The position numbers were made by a program, and so were the translations under genes. A model generated the notes under the pieces. It made no database searches. It was not told the DNA's origin and saw only the letters and a list, made by a program, of their open reading frames with translations. Of a stretch of 64,000 nucleotides of DNA, positions 46,222-55,190 are shown in pieces. Position 1 is the first letter of the stretch, and each line of letters opens with the position of its first letter. This stretch comes from Paenibacillus sp. MAEPY2. Its GTDB lineage: Bacteria > Bacillota > Bacilli > Paenibacillales > Paenibacillaceae. The stretch spans positions 1 to 64,000 of the forward strand of contig NZ_AWUK01000037.1 in NCBI RefSeq assembly GCF_000499205.1, read 5' to 3'.

Positions 46222-46743
46222 ATGAAGCTTCAGGAAATGATCGGACTTGCCGTGTTTGACGTTGAGGACGGGAAGCAGGTCGGCAAAATCCAGGATTTCA
46301 TTGTGAATGACGATTGGAAAATTGAAGGCATTGAACTTGAAAACAAAGGCCTGTTTACCAGTCATGTCAAAATCGTGCAGTGGCAAGATATCGTTGCCTA
46401 CGGCGAAGATGCCGTCATGATCCGTAATCAACAGGCTGTCCGCAAAACGGGAGCCGACGACATAAAACACACGTACCTCCTCGGTCAGTCTAAATTGAAG
46501 GAGATGTCCGTGCTCACCGAAGAAGGTTTGCTGCTTGGACGAGTCTCTGATGTTTATTTTGACCAGGAGTTGGGAAATACAATAATAGGGATTGAAATTA
46601 CGGACGGTTTTGTGTCCGATTTGATTGAGGGCCGCAAATGGCTGCCATGTACAAGTGATATGTCCATTGGGGAAAGTGCCATTATGGTGCCGCCGCTGAG
46701 TGAACAGCGCTTGGAAAATGCCATTCATTCTGTTAATGGATAG
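46222..46743 (+). CDS. PRC-barrel domain protein (YrrD-like)
   Basis: 173 aa with two PRC-barrel units (LAVFDVEDGKQVGKIQDFIV and MSVLTEEGLLLGRVSDVYFD). Such barrels bind RNA or proteins; the job of YrrD is not known. The ribosome binding site is GAGGGGG. Its position between iscS and alaS matches yrrD in B. subtilis. Confidence 0.85.
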   Translation: MKLQEMIGLAVFDVEDGKQVGKIQDFIVNDDWKIEGIELENKGLFTSHVKIVQWQDIVAYGEDAVMIRNQQAVRKTGADDIKHTYLLGQSKLKEMSVLTEEGLLLGRVSDVYFDQELGNTIIGIEITDGFVSDLIEGRKWLPCTSDMSIGESAIMVPPLSEQRLENAIHSVNG

Positions 46744-46753
46744 GTGAATGAAT

Positions 46754-46963
46754 ATGAAATGTCCAAACTGTAGTTCCAAAGATATTGGGAAAATCGGTTC
46801 CCACCAATTTTATTGCTGGGGATGCTTTATCGAATTAACAGTGAACGGTGAGAAAATGTCTGTATACCAGGTGGAAGAAGACGGCACGCTCAGTTCCCTC
46901 GATGATCTGTTCTTCGGGGAAGAGCTGCCGCAAGACTTCCCTCATCTTCATGCTTCTTCTTAA
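46754..46963 (+). CDS. Small zinc-ribbon protein (YrzR-like)
   Basis: 69 aa. ATG 46754 is six bases after TAGGTGA (46741-46747). Two CxxC pairs are visible, CPNC at 3-6 and CWGC near 21-24, a zinc ribbon, followed by an acidic tail (SSLDDLFFGEELPQDFP). It is four codons after the PRC-barrel gene. The corresponding B. subtilis position holds a small gene, yrzR. The function is unknown. Confidence 0.75.
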   Translation: MKCPNCSSKDIGKIGSHQFYCWGCFIELTVNGEKMSVYQVEEDGTLSSLDDLFFGEELPQDFPHLHASS

Positions 46964-47071
46964 TAAGCAGTCTAACTTCTTCTATATGCGGTTTCATGAC
47001 AAAGAATGTCATTGAATGCTGTCATGAAATGATGACAGATGTATATAGCTGCGGTTACATAGTGGTTCAAG

Positions 47072-47142
47072 GGACTTGTATAATATATGCTACCCCGAAT
47101 CACAAGATGCGTCTCCTTCATCATGAAGGGGGCGCTTTTTTT
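47072..47142 (+). ncRNA. Possible short RNA: promoter-terminator pair
   Basis: TATAAT near 47080, with TTACAT 18 bases upstream, is followed within about 20 bases by a terminator, GCGTCTCCTTCA/TGAAGGGGGCGC with T7 (47109-47142). A transcript of roughly 55 bases would result, or the hairpin is an attenuator for the downstream membrane-protein gene. The rest of 46964-47270 contains no gene I can support. Confidence 0.4.
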
Positions 47143-47280
47143 GTGTCCAAAATACGACGTCTACCCGATTGTCCATCCATGGGTGAGAATTGTTAGTCCC
47201 CACTTCTGGACGGCGATAATAAATATTCCCTTCCTTACATATACTGACTTTCAGAGCCAGTCCAAAAGGGAGAGATGCAA

Positions 47281-48348
47281 GTGGAGCAATTAACCAAAAA
47301 CAAGATGTTCCGTTATGCCATCTGGCTGCTACTCGGATTGATTATTCTGTATTTTATCTGGCTGCTGCGGCCATTGCTGCTTCATATATATGGATTTTTG
47401 AAAACAGTGCTGGCACCTTTTATCGTGGCCCTCATCATCTCCTATGTACTCAATCCGATTGTAAGCATGCTGGGAGGACGTAAAGTCCCTCGAACCATTG
47501 CCGTGCTGTTAATCTATGCTTTTTTCCTCACCTGTATCGGGGTCATCCTGATGAATGTCATTCCGGTATTGATTGAACAATTGGAGGAACTGAACGAGCA
47601 TATGCCGGAGCTGTCGATGCGTGCCCAGAGTTTGATGAATAATATGGACCACAAATTAATGCCACCAAGTGTACGCACAGGCATGAACAGCTGGTTTTTC
47701 CAGATGGAGGATCGGCTGACTCAGGGGATCACGAAGCTGATGGATAATATCGGGACAACCATTAATGTGTTATTCAATGTGTTTATTGTGCCATTTCTCA
47801 TTTTCTATATGTTAAAAGATTTTGAGGTATTCGAGCGCACCATAGTGGCCTACCTGCCTCGATCACGGCGCAAAGCGATTGTTTCGGTTATGAAAGAGGT
47901 TGACACGGCCTTGGGGAACTATATTCGCGGACAATTTATCGTCTGTGTAATTGTGGGCATCTTTGCCTATATCGGTTACATCGTCATTGATATGCCTTAT
48001 GCATTGCTGCTTGCCAGCATTGTCGCTGTATTTAACATCGTGCCCTATCTGGGTCCATTCCTTGGAGCTGCTCCAGCAGTGGTTATGGCGTCAACTGTAT
48101 CGTTCAAAATGGTGCTCTTTGTTGTCATCGTGAACACACTGTGCCAGGTGTTGGAGAGCAACGTCATCTCTCCTCAGGTGGTGGGGAGGACTCTGCATTT
48201 GCATCCGTTGTCGATTATCTTCGCGCTCCTTGTGGGAGGCGAACTGGCGGGCATTGTGGGACTCATTCTGGCAGTACCGGTCTTTGCTGTCCTCAAGGTG
48301 ATCGTGCAGCACTTTTTTGCGTATTACATCAAACGAAGAACCGACTGA
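47281..48348 (+). CDS. AI-2E/PerM-family membrane protein (YrrI-like)
   Basis: 355 aa. GTG 47281 is eight bases after GGGAG, better spaced than ATG 47275. About seven to eight membrane helices are visible, with an amphipathic region after the first three (NVIPVLIEQLEELNEHMPEL). The C-terminal GPFLGAAPAVV and NVISPQVVGRTLHLHPLSII blocks are typical. Family members move small molecules or ions such as autoinducer-2 or Na+, but the substrate is not predictable. The B. subtilis homologue in this place is yrrI. Confidence 0.88.
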   Translation: MEQLTKNKMFRYAIWLLLGLIILYFIWLLRPLLLHIYGFLKTVLAPFIVALIISYVLNPIVSMLGGRKVPRTIAVLLIYAFFLTCIGVILMNVIPVLIEQLEELNEHMPELSMRAQSLMNNMDHKLMPPSVRTGMNSWFFQMEDRLTQGITKLMDNIGTTINVLFNVFIVPFLIFYMLKDFEVFERTIVAYLPRSRRKAIVSVMKEVDTALGNYIRGQFIVCVIVGIFAYIGYIVIDMPYALLLASIVAVFNIVPYLGPFLGAAPAVVMASTVSFKMVLFVVIVNTLCQVLESNVISPQVVGRTLHLHPLSIIFALLVGGELAGIVGLILAVPVFAVLKVIVQHFFAYYIKRRTD

Positions 48349-48379
48349 CCCAAGCACAGGTCTGTTCCTCAAGGGTGCG

Positions 48380-48408
48380 TTGACACCATATAGGCATATC
48401 GATATAAT
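48380..48408 (+). promoter_or_regulatory. Promoter of alaS
   Basis: TTGACA (48380-48385), 17 bases, TATAAT (48403-48408): a consensus sigma-A promoter. Confidence 0.9.
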
Positions 48409-48414
48409 GGAGGG

Positions 48415-48697
48415 GTATGTTTAGAACAAGAAATCGATGATGAAATGAAGTACGCCGAGGGTTCCTTTCCTCAGAGAATAGACTTCTTCGGATCAGATGC
48501 AATCTGAGCCCGATGGCTGGAAGAGTCTTGAAAGTTGAAGCGGCGGAAAGCTGATTTCGGAGTGCAGGACAACCCTGCCGGGAGCGACCGTTATTTCGCA
48601 TCAACGAGGAGATTGTTTGTTTCATCTGCGGATGAACAGCAATAACCAGGGTGGTACCGCGATTACAATCGTCCCTGACTATCAGGGGCGTTTTTTG
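48415..48697 (+). promoter_or_regulatory. T-box leader of alaS
   Basis: T-box CAGGGTGGTACCGCG at 48648-48662, then a terminator CGTCCCTG/CAGGGGCG with T6 (48670-48697). TGGT would pair with an ACCA tRNA end, as expected for tRNA-Ala. GCA at 48499-48501, inside TCAGAT-GCA-ATCTGA, and GCC at 48508-48510 are specifier candidates. Confidence 0.93.
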
Positions 48698-48770
48698 TGT
48701 TTGTTTTTACTTGTTAACAACCCGGAGCGAATATGCACCGGACTATTATAATTAATTGGGGGCACTCCGT

Positions 48771-51401
48771 ATGAAAGCCAGTGAAATCCGGTCCAAATGG
48801 ATAGAGTTTTTTGCAAGTAAAGGACATAAAATCGAGCCAAGCGCATCGCTTGTACCTCATAATGATCCATCCCTTCTGTGGATTAATGCAGGTATGGCTC
48901 CGTTAAAACCGTATTTTGACGGTCGGGAGAAACCGGAGAATCCACGTCTCGCCAACTCCCAAAAATGTATTCGTACGAACGATATTGAAAATGTCGGTAA
49001 AACTCGCCGTCACCATACGTTCTTCGAAATGCTCGGTAACTTTTCCATTGGAGACTATTTCAAGGAAGAAACGATTACGTGGGCATGGGAATTTCTCACA
49101 AGCAAAGAATGGATCGGTTTCGATCCGGAACGTCTCTCGGTAACGGTATACCCTGAAGACGAAGAGGCTTTCAAACTGTGGAACGAAAAAGTGGGACTGC
49201 CTGCTGAACGTATCATCAAGCTGGATGAGAACTTCTGGGATATCGGCGAAGGCCCGTGTGGACCTTGTACCGAAATTTTCTATGACCGCGGCGAAGCTTA
49301 TGGCAATGACATGAATGACCCCGAGATGTATCCAGGCGGGGAAAATGAACGTTATCTGGAAGTATGGAACCTGGTATTCTCCCAGTTCAATCACAACAAA
49401 GATGGTAGCTACACACCGCTTCCGAACAAAAATATTGATACAGGTGCAGGTCTGGAACGTTTTGCATCCATTCTGCAAAATGTGGATTCCAACTTTGACA
49501 CAGATCTGTTCCAACCGATGATTCAAAGAACAGCGGCTCTTGCCGGTGTGAAATATAATGACAGCGTAGAGATTGACGTTGCACTGAAAGTTATTGCCGA
49601 TCACATTCGTACGGTTGCCTTTGCTGTAGGTGACGGTGTTCTGCCAAGCAATGAAGGACGCGGATATGTAATTCGCCGTTTGCTTCGTCGTGCCGTACGT
49701 TACGGTAAAGTACTGGGACTCGACCGTCCATTCCTGTATGAACTCACAACAACTGTCGGTGAAGTGATGGGGATGTACTACCCTGAAGTGGTGGATAAGC
49801 AGGAGTTTATCGCTAAAGTGATCAAAACCGAGGAAGAACGTTTCCATGAAACACTCACGGATGGACTTGCTATTCTCGCGGACATGAGCAGCACAGCCAA
49901 ATCTGAAGGTCGCACGGTTATTAGCGGGCCTGAAGCGTTTAAACTGTATGATACGTACGGTTTCCCGTTTGACCTGACCGAAGACTATGCAGCAGAGCAT
50001 GGCATGACTGTTGACCGTGAAGGATTCGATGCCTCGATGCAGGAGCAGCGTGATCGTGCACGTGCAGGACGCCAGGAAAGCGAGAGCATGAAGGTTCAAG
50101 GCGGACCGCTTGCCGATCTGGAGGTTAAAAGCGAGTTTGTTGGTTATAATGACCTGTTGACGGAAGCAAAAGTGGTAGCCATCGTTGCTGGTGACGCCCT
50201 GGTAGACTCCGTAAGCGAAGGACAGACTTGCCAGGTCATCCTGGACAAGACTCCGTTCTATGCGGAAAGTGGCGGACAAGTGAGTGATCAGGGCTTGCTG
50301 CGAGGAGCCAGTGTAACGGCGAAAGTGCAAGGTCTGTTCAAAGCTCCGCTGGGACAACATGTGCATCTGGTGACAGTAGAGTCCGGAGAATTGCGTGTGG
50401 GTGAAGTGATTAAAGCTGAAGTGGATGCGTCCAAACGTGGCGATATTATCAAAAACCATACAGCAACCCATTTGCTGCACAAAGCGCTCAAAGATGTGCT
50501 CGGAACGCATGTCAATCAGGCAGGATCTCTCGTAGAGCCTCAACGTCTGCGCTTTGACTTCTCGCACTTCGGCAGCATTACGCCGGAAGAATTAACTGAG
50601 ATCGAGCGTCAGGTGAACGAACAGATCTGGAATCGTCTGAACGTAAACATTGAACTGAAAGCCATTGATGAAGCCAAAGAAATGGGTGCGATGGCACTGT
50701 TCGGTGAAAAATACGGTGATATTGTGCGTGTGGTACAAGTCGGAGATTATAGTTTGGAACTTTGTGGCGGCTGTCACGTAAACAATACATCAGAGATCGG
50801 TATCTTCAAGTTGGTGAGCGAGAGTGGAATCGGCTCCGGCGTACGTCGGATCGAAGCTGTTACTGGCCGTGGTGCGTATCTGTATGTAGAAAGTCAGCTT
50901 GAATTGCTCAAACAATCGGCATCCCTGCTCAAAGCGAATGTGGCCGACGTGCCTAAACGCATTGAAGGTCTGAATCAGCAATTGAAAGAAGCTGCCAGAG
51001 AGACTGAATCACTGCAAAGCAAGCTGAGTGCCATGGAAGCAGGCGCATTGACAGATCAAGTGGTACAAGCAGGAAATACACAATTGCTTGCAGCTCGTGT
51101 AGATGCTCCGAATATGGATGCACTGCGGACAGTGGCTGATGAATTAAAAGTAAAACTGCCTGATGCAGTACTCGTACTGGGTGCTCCAGCTGATGGTAAA
51201 GTGAATTTCGTTGTAGCTGTCCCTGCTGAACAGGTAAAACAAGGGCTGCATGCAGGTAAAATTGTCAAGGAAGTTGCGGCGGTATGCGGCGGCGGAGGCG
51301 GCGGACGTCCTGATATGGCGCAAGCCGGAGGCAAGGATGCGAGCAAGCTGGATGAAGCGTTGAAACTGGCGGTTTCATTGGTTAGCGGGCATAATGCATA
51401 A
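48771..51401 (+). CDS. alaS: Alanyl-tRNA synthetase
   Basis: 876 aa. ATG 48771 is eight bases after GGGGG. Class II motifs lie in the first 250 residues (the HHTFFEMLGNFSIGDYF block), the editing domain has HTATHLLHKAL and CGGCHVNNTSEIGIFKL, and the Gly-rich CGGGGGGRPDMAQAGG ends the C-Ala domain. It charges tRNA-Ala and clears Ser/Gly mischarging. The upstream T-box controls it. Confidence 0.97.
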   Translation: MKASEIRSKWIEFFASKGHKIEPSASLVPHNDPSLLWINAGMAPLKPYFDGREKPENPRLANSQKCIRTNDIENVGKTRRHHTFFEMLGNFSIGDYFKEETITWAWEFLTSKEWIGFDPERLSVTVYPEDEEAFKLWNEKVGLPAERIIKLDENFWDIGEGPCGPCTEIFYDRGEAYGNDMNDPEMYPGGENERYLEVWNLVFSQFNHNKDGSYTPLPNKNIDTGAGLERFASILQNVDSNFDTDLFQPMIQRTAALAGVKYNDSVEIDVALKVIADHIRTVAFAVGDGVLPSNEGRGYVIRRLLRRAVRYGKVLGLDRPFLYELTTTVGEVMGMYYPEVVDKQEFIAKVIKTEEERFHETLTDGLAILADMSSTAKSEGRTVISGPEAFKLYDTYGFPFDLTEDYAAEHGMTVDREGFDASMQEQRDRARAGRQESESMKVQGGPLADLEVKSEFVGYNDLLTEAKVVAIVAGDALVDSVSEGQTCQVILDKTPFYAESGGQVSDQGLLRGASVTAKVQGLFKAPLGQHVHLVTVESGELRVGEVIKAEVDASKRGDIIKNHTATHLLHKALKDVLGTHVNQAGSLVEPQRLRFDFSHFGSITPEELTEIERQVNEQIWNRLNVNIELKAIDEAKEMGAMALFGEKYGDIVRVVQVGDYSLELCGGCHVNNTSEIGIFKLVSESGIGSGVRRIEAVTGRGAYLYVESQLELLKQSASLLKANVADVPKRIEGLNQQLKEAARETESLQSKLSAMEAGALTDQVVQAGNTQLLAARVDAPNMDALRTVADELKVKLPDAVLVLGAPADGKVNFVVAVPAEQVKQGLHAGKIVKEVAAVCGGGGGGRPDMAQAGGKDASKLDEALKLAVSLVSGHNA

Positions 51402-51463
51402 ATTGAACGAGCGGCTTTCAAACGCCAAAATGTAGTTCGAAATGGTTCTGTTCGTTTATTCGG

Positions 51464-51499
51464 AGGTTGGATCGGGATGCTTCTTCCCGTCCAACTTTT
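51464..51499 (+). terminator. Terminator after alaS
   Basis: AGGTTGGATCGGGA/TCCCGTCCAACTT (one bulge) followed by TTGT. A second, weaker AAAGGACAAGC/GCTTATCCTTT hairpin lies at 51547-51583. Confidence 0.65.
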
Positions 51500-51589
51500 G
51501 TACCCGAGAGCGAGTGGAATCGAATGATGCAATATGCTGAAGCCAGTAAAGGACAAGCAAAAAACACAATTGGCTTATCCTTTGTTTAC

Positions 51590-51618
51590 TTGTAGCAGTC
51601 AGAATATGTTATTATATA
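51590..51618 (+). promoter_or_regulatory. Probable promoter of ireB-ruvX operon
   Basis: TTGTAG (51590-51595), 17 bases, TATATA (51613-51618). Confidence 0.5.
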
Positions 51619-51678
51619 AGCAGAAATCAATTCGGCAGGACATGGTCCCCATGTTCATGCAGGAGCGAGGTGTCATCA

Positions 51679-51939
51679 ATGGACTCCATGGATAAGACGG
51701 TTAAATTTAATGTGAAAGCCGACGAGCAGGAAGCATCCTCCAAAGAGATTCTTCTCACGGTATATGATGCACTGGTGGATAAGGAGTATAATCCTATTAA
51801 CCAGATTGTCGGGTATCTGATTTCTGGAGACCCCGCATACATCCCTCGTCACAACAATGCACGCAGTCTGGTCCGTAAAAAAGAACGCGATGAGCTGATT
51901 GAAGAGCTTGTTCGTTCTTATCTGGCCAATCACCGGTAA
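51679..51939 (+). CDS. ireB: IreB-family regulatory phosphoprotein
   Basis: 86 aa. ATG 51679 is six bases after GAGGTG. ILLTVYDALVDKEYNPINQIVGYLISGDP is the diagnostic DUF965 region (given as residues about 22-50). In Enterococcus, IreB is phosphorylated near its N-terminus by the PASTA kinase and affects cephalosporin resistance; Thr7 is in a matching place here. The order alaS-ireB-ruvX is conserved in Firmicutes. Confidence 0.93.
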   Translation: MDSMDKTVKFNVKADEQEASSKEILLTVYDALVDKEYNPINQIVGYLISGDPAYIPRHNNARSLVRKKERDELIEELVRSYLANHR

Positions 51940-52064
51940 TGTACATCGCTTCCGCTGTGATGCAGCTATGCAGGCAGCGGGAAATGAACCGACAGAAGAC
52001 AGCCTGAAGCTTGAGAAGGCGAGTATTATTCGACCTGAGCAGGCTTGAGGATGGGAGAGCATGG

Positions 52065-52481
52065 ATGAAAATATTAGGTTTGGACTATGGGGACCGAAGA
52101 ATCGGAGTTGCCGCTAGTGACGCCTTCGGTTGGACTGCCCAGGGATTGGAAGTACTTGAACGCCGCCGGGATGAAGGTGAGTTCGCTCGAATTGCAGAAC
52201 TTGTGCGTGAGCATGAGATCAGCGAGATTGTAGTCGGACTTCCCAAAAACATGAACGGCACCGTAGGACCGCGTGGTGAAATATGCATTGCTTTTGCCGA
52301 ACGCCTGCGGGGCGAACTGAATTTACCTGTTCACCTTTGGGATGAACGGCTGACAACCATTGCAGCAGAACGAACGTTACTTGAAGCGGATGTCAGTCGC
52401 AAAAAACGCAAGCAGGTTGTGGACAAAATGGCCGCAAGCTTGATTTTGCAAAATTATTTGGATGCCAATAGTAAAAGGTGA
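52065..52481 (+). CDS. ruvX: Holliday junction resolvase-like RuvX (YqgF)
   Basis: 138 aa. ATG 52065 is five bases after GGGAGAG. The RNase H-like fold opens with ILGLDYGDRRIGVA, and VGLPKNMNGTVG and WDERLTTIAAE follow. YqgF proteins process RNA (16S rRNA ends) and were predicted resolvases. It is linked to ireB and the DUF1292 genes. Confidence 0.94.
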   Translation: MKILGLDYGDRRIGVAASDAFGWTAQGLEVLERRRDEGEFARIAELVREHEISEIVVGLPKNMNGTVGPRGEICIAFAERLRGELNLPVHLWDERLTTIAAERTLLEADVSRKKRKQVVDKMAASLILQNYLDANSKR

Positions 52482-52493
52482 GGGGGATCAACA

Positions 52494-52793
52494 ATGGCTG
52501 AAGATCAACTGGGTATGGAAGAAGAATCGGAGATTATTTACATTGCGGATGACGAGGGTAATGAAGAGGAATTTGAAGTCATCATGAAATTCGAAGTGGA
52601 CGGTTCGGAGGCCAAGTACATGATGGTTGCTCCGGTTGAACCCGAAGATGGAGAGACGGATGTGTATGCATTCCGTTATGAAGAAGAGGGCGACGATATT
52701 AAACTTTTCGTCATCCAAGATGATGCTGAATGGGATATCGTCGAGGAGACGTTTAATACATTTCTTGCAGAAGATGAAGAGGAAGCGAACTAA
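52494..52793 (+). CDS. DUF1292 protein (YrzB-like)
   Basis: 99 aa, strongly acidic. EIIYIADDEGNEEEFEVIMKFE, split at the middle, and YAFRYEEEGDDIKLF are the DUF1292 marks. The function is unknown. It is 12 bases after ruvX, and its stop is immediately followed by the start of a second DUF1292-like gene. Confidence 0.9.
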   Translation: MAEDQLGMEEESEIIYIADDEGNEEEFEVIMKFEVDGSEAKYMMVAPVEPEDGETDVYAFRYEEEGDDIKLFVIQDDAEWDIVEETFNTFLAEDEEEAN

Positions 52794-53108
52794 ATGACAG
52801 AATACAGCCGCGAAGACTTGAAATGGACAGATTCGCTGCGTCTGGCTTTTGGTGCTCATGTTGAGCTGGAAGAAGAGAACGGTAAATCGCATCCGTATGA
52901 CCTGCTGGCTGAGTTTGAAGTGAAGGGCCAGCAGTATGCGGTGCTCCGCAGTTCATTACGTCCTTATGACGAAGTTGAACTTCTGCGGGTTTTACCGGGA
53001 AGTGAAGGCCAGATCATGCCGGAATTAGTTACGATTGACGATGATGACGAGTGGGAGAACATCTCTGAACTGTATGATGAATGTACACTCCCCATTGACG
53101 AAGATTGA
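52794..53108 (+). CDS. Second DUF1292-like protein
   Basis: 104 aa, acidic. The layout is the same as in the gene before it (AHVELEEENGKSHPYDLLAEFEV, then QYAVLRSSL and LLRVLPGSEG), but it has diverged widely, as expected for an old tandem copy. It starts at the base after the previous stop. Confidence 0.8.
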   Translation: MTEYSREDLKWTDSLRLAFGAHVELEEENGKSHPYDLLAEFEVKGQQYAVLRSSLRPYDEVELLRVLPGSEGQIMPELVTIDDDDEWENISELYDECTLPIDED

Positions 53109-53136
53109 TGAATCAGCTTCAAATTGAAGAAACCGG

Positions 53137-53162
53137 AAGGGCGGAGAAGTCCGCTCTTTTTG
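53137..53162 (+). terminator. Hairpin between DUF1292 pair and mltG
   Basis: AAGGGCGGA/TCCGCTCTT stem (one G-U) with a GAAG loop and TTTTT. It ends just eight bases before the mltG ribosome binding site, so it could attenuate rather than end transcription. Confidence 0.65.
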
Positions 53163-53187
53163 GTTGTGTAAAGGAGTTGTGTCTTTT

Positions 53188-54228
53188 TTGAAAGGAAAAG
53201 CGATTTTAGTCTTTTTGCTTATCATCCTGGTTGTTGCCGGAGGAGCAGGCGTATATGTCTGGAACATGATGCGTCCGGTACAAGCATCCGCAGAACCGAT
53301 CGTTTTCGAGATCAAGAGTGGATCAGGAACTTCCAAAATTGCGGATCAGTTAGAGCAGGAAGGTCTGATTCGAAGTGGTTTAGCCTTTAAGGGATACCTG
53401 AAGTGGAAGAAACAAGGATCGAATTTTATGGCAGGTACATATTCCATAAATCCCGGCGTGTCATACGATGAGATAATTAATAAGCTGAATAACGGTGAAG
53501 TTGTGCCAGAATCCATGGTGAAGTTTACTATTCCTGAGGGATATACCGTATTACAAATGGCGGACAAGCTGTCTGCTGAGGGCATTGTGGATCGTGAGGA
53601 ATTTATCAAGCTTGCGAATGATCCGTCTGCTTTTGATATCGACATCATCAAGGACATTCCAGTGGATGAAGAACTGCGATATGTACTGGAGGGATATCTG
53701 TTCCCAGAGACGTATGAGCTGAAAGAGGGTAGTTCTACGCAAGAGGTCATGCAGCGAATGCTAGAGGAATTCCAGACCAAGATTGATTCTATCCCTGATT
53801 TGGCGTCCAAGCTCAAGGAGAGAAATTTGTCTTTGCATGAAATGTTAACAATCGCATCGCTTGTGGAGAGAGAAGTCGTGGTGGATCAGGAACGCGCGCT
53901 TGTGGCAGGCGTAATCTATAATCGGATCAAGCAGGATATGAAACTGGAGATTGACGCTACAGTACAGTATTTACTGGATAAGCCGAAGGCCAGATTGCTT
54001 TACAAGGATCTGAAGGTACAGAGTCCCTATAATACGTATCTGAACAAAGGGCTGCCACCGGGACCGATTGCGAGTCCAAGTCTGGCATCCATTGAAGCAG
54101 CGTTGAATCCAGAAGCTTCGGATTACCTGTTCTATGTGACCAAAAAGGACGGTACATTCGGACATCTGTTCGCCAAAACATATAAGGAACATCAGCAAAA
54201 TATAGCCAAAAGTAAGGCTGCGCAATAA
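53188..54228 (+). CDS. mltG: Endolytic murein transglycosylase MltG
   Basis: 346 aa. TTG 53188 is 11 bases after AAAGGAG; a GTG at 53179 is possible but too close. One membrane segment (about 5-24) is followed by a LysM-like part (FTIPEGYTVLQMADKL) and the YceG domain with the catalytic Glu in ASLVEREVVVDQERALVAG. It cuts nascent glycan strands, setting their length. It is conserved after yrzB. Confidence 0.94.
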   Translation: MKGKAILVFLLIILVVAGGAGVYVWNMMRPVQASAEPIVFEIKSGSGTSKIADQLEQEGLIRSGLAFKGYLKWKKQGSNFMAGTYSINPGVSYDEIINKLNNGEVVPESMVKFTIPEGYTVLQMADKLSAEGIVDREEFIKLANDPSAFDIDIIKDIPVDEELRYVLEGYLFPETYELKEGSSTQEVMQRMLEEFQTKIDSIPDLASKLKERNLSLHEMLTIASLVEREVVVDQERALVAGVIYNRIKQDMKLEIDATVQYLLDKPKARLLYKDLKVQSPYNTYLNKGLPPGPIASPSLASIEAALNPEASDYLFYVTKKDGTFGHLFAKTYKEHQQNIAKSKAAQ

Positions 54229-54243
54229 GCGGAGGGGATGTAT

Positions 54244-55173
54244 ATGAGTACGAAACATGAACTGCTCGTTACGGCGGCAAATGTGAAAGAGGCAGAGGTG
54301 CTGCTCCAGGCAGGAGCAGATGCTTTGTTAATTGGGGACGATCGCTTCGGTATGCGTCTTCCTGGCAGCTTCAGTGTGGAAGAGACAGCAGAGGTGGTTG
54401 CCGTTGCAGCCAAACATCAGGCGCGTGTATACGTGTCCATGAATAATCTGATGTCCAACGAGCTGTTGAAAGAATTGCCTGAATATGTTCAAGCACTTGG
54501 CAGAATCGGTATTGATGGTGTGGAATTTAATGATCCATCCGTATTGGCTGCGATTAAGGAGTACGCTCCACACGTGAAGCTGCACTGGAATGCGGAGATG
54601 ACTTCAACGAATTATGCAACGGCCAACTATTGGGGAACCAAGGGAGCGAGTCGCGTTGTGCTTGCCCGTGAGTTGAATATGGACGAGTTGACGGAAATGG
54701 TTCCTTTTCTGAAGGTGGAAGCGCAGGTTCAGGTGCATGGCATGACGAATATTTATCATTCCAAGCGCAGTCTGGTGCAAAGTTATATGGCTCATCAAGG
54801 ACGGCCAGTCGAGGGACACCTGGGTAAAGAACGTGGATTGTTCCTAATCGAGGCTGAACGCCGGGATGAGAAATTCCCGATCTATGAGGACATGAATGGC
54901 ACGCACATTATGAGTTCTGAGGATATATGTATCCTCGAAGATCTTCATCTGTTGATGGAGGCGGGTGTGCATAGTTTCAAAATTGAAGGTATCTTAAAAT
55001 CACTAGCCTACAATGAAGCTGTTGTACGTGCATATCGGACAGCGATTGACAGTTATGTTGCCGATGCTGATGCATATGCATTCTCTGAAGAGTGGCTCAA
55101 TGAGGTGCGGGAGTTACAGGACCCTGAACGTGAATTATCGTTTGGATTTTTCTATAAAGAACAAGTGTATTAA
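54244..55173 (+). CDS. U32 peptidase-family protein (YrrN/TrhP1-like)
   Basis: 309 aa. ATG 54244 is six bases after GGAGGGG. TIM-barrel-type opening ELLVTAANVKEAEVLLQAGA; the conserved SFKIEGILKS lies near the C-terminus. The usual U32 Cys cluster is absent, as in the YrrN half of the pair. In B. subtilis, YrrN and YrrO are linked to 5-hydroxyuridine at tRNA position 34. The yrrM methyltransferase gene is missing between mltG and this gene. Confidence 0.88.
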   Translation: MSTKHELLVTAANVKEAEVLLQAGADALLIGDDRFGMRLPGSFSVEETAEVVAVAAKHQARVYVSMNNLMSNELLKELPEYVQALGRIGIDGVEFNDPSVLAAIKEYAPHVKLHWNAEMTSTNYATANYWGTKGASRVVLARELNMDELTEMVPFLKVEAQVQVHGMTNIYHSKRSLVQSYMAHQGRPVEGHLGKERGLFLIEAERRDEKFPIYEDMNGTHIMSSEDICILEDLHLLMEAGVHSFKIEGILKSLAYNEAVVRAYRTAIDSYVADADAYAFSEEWLNEVRELQDPERELSFGFFYKEQVY

Positions 55174-55190
55174 TAGATGAGGTGAACAGA

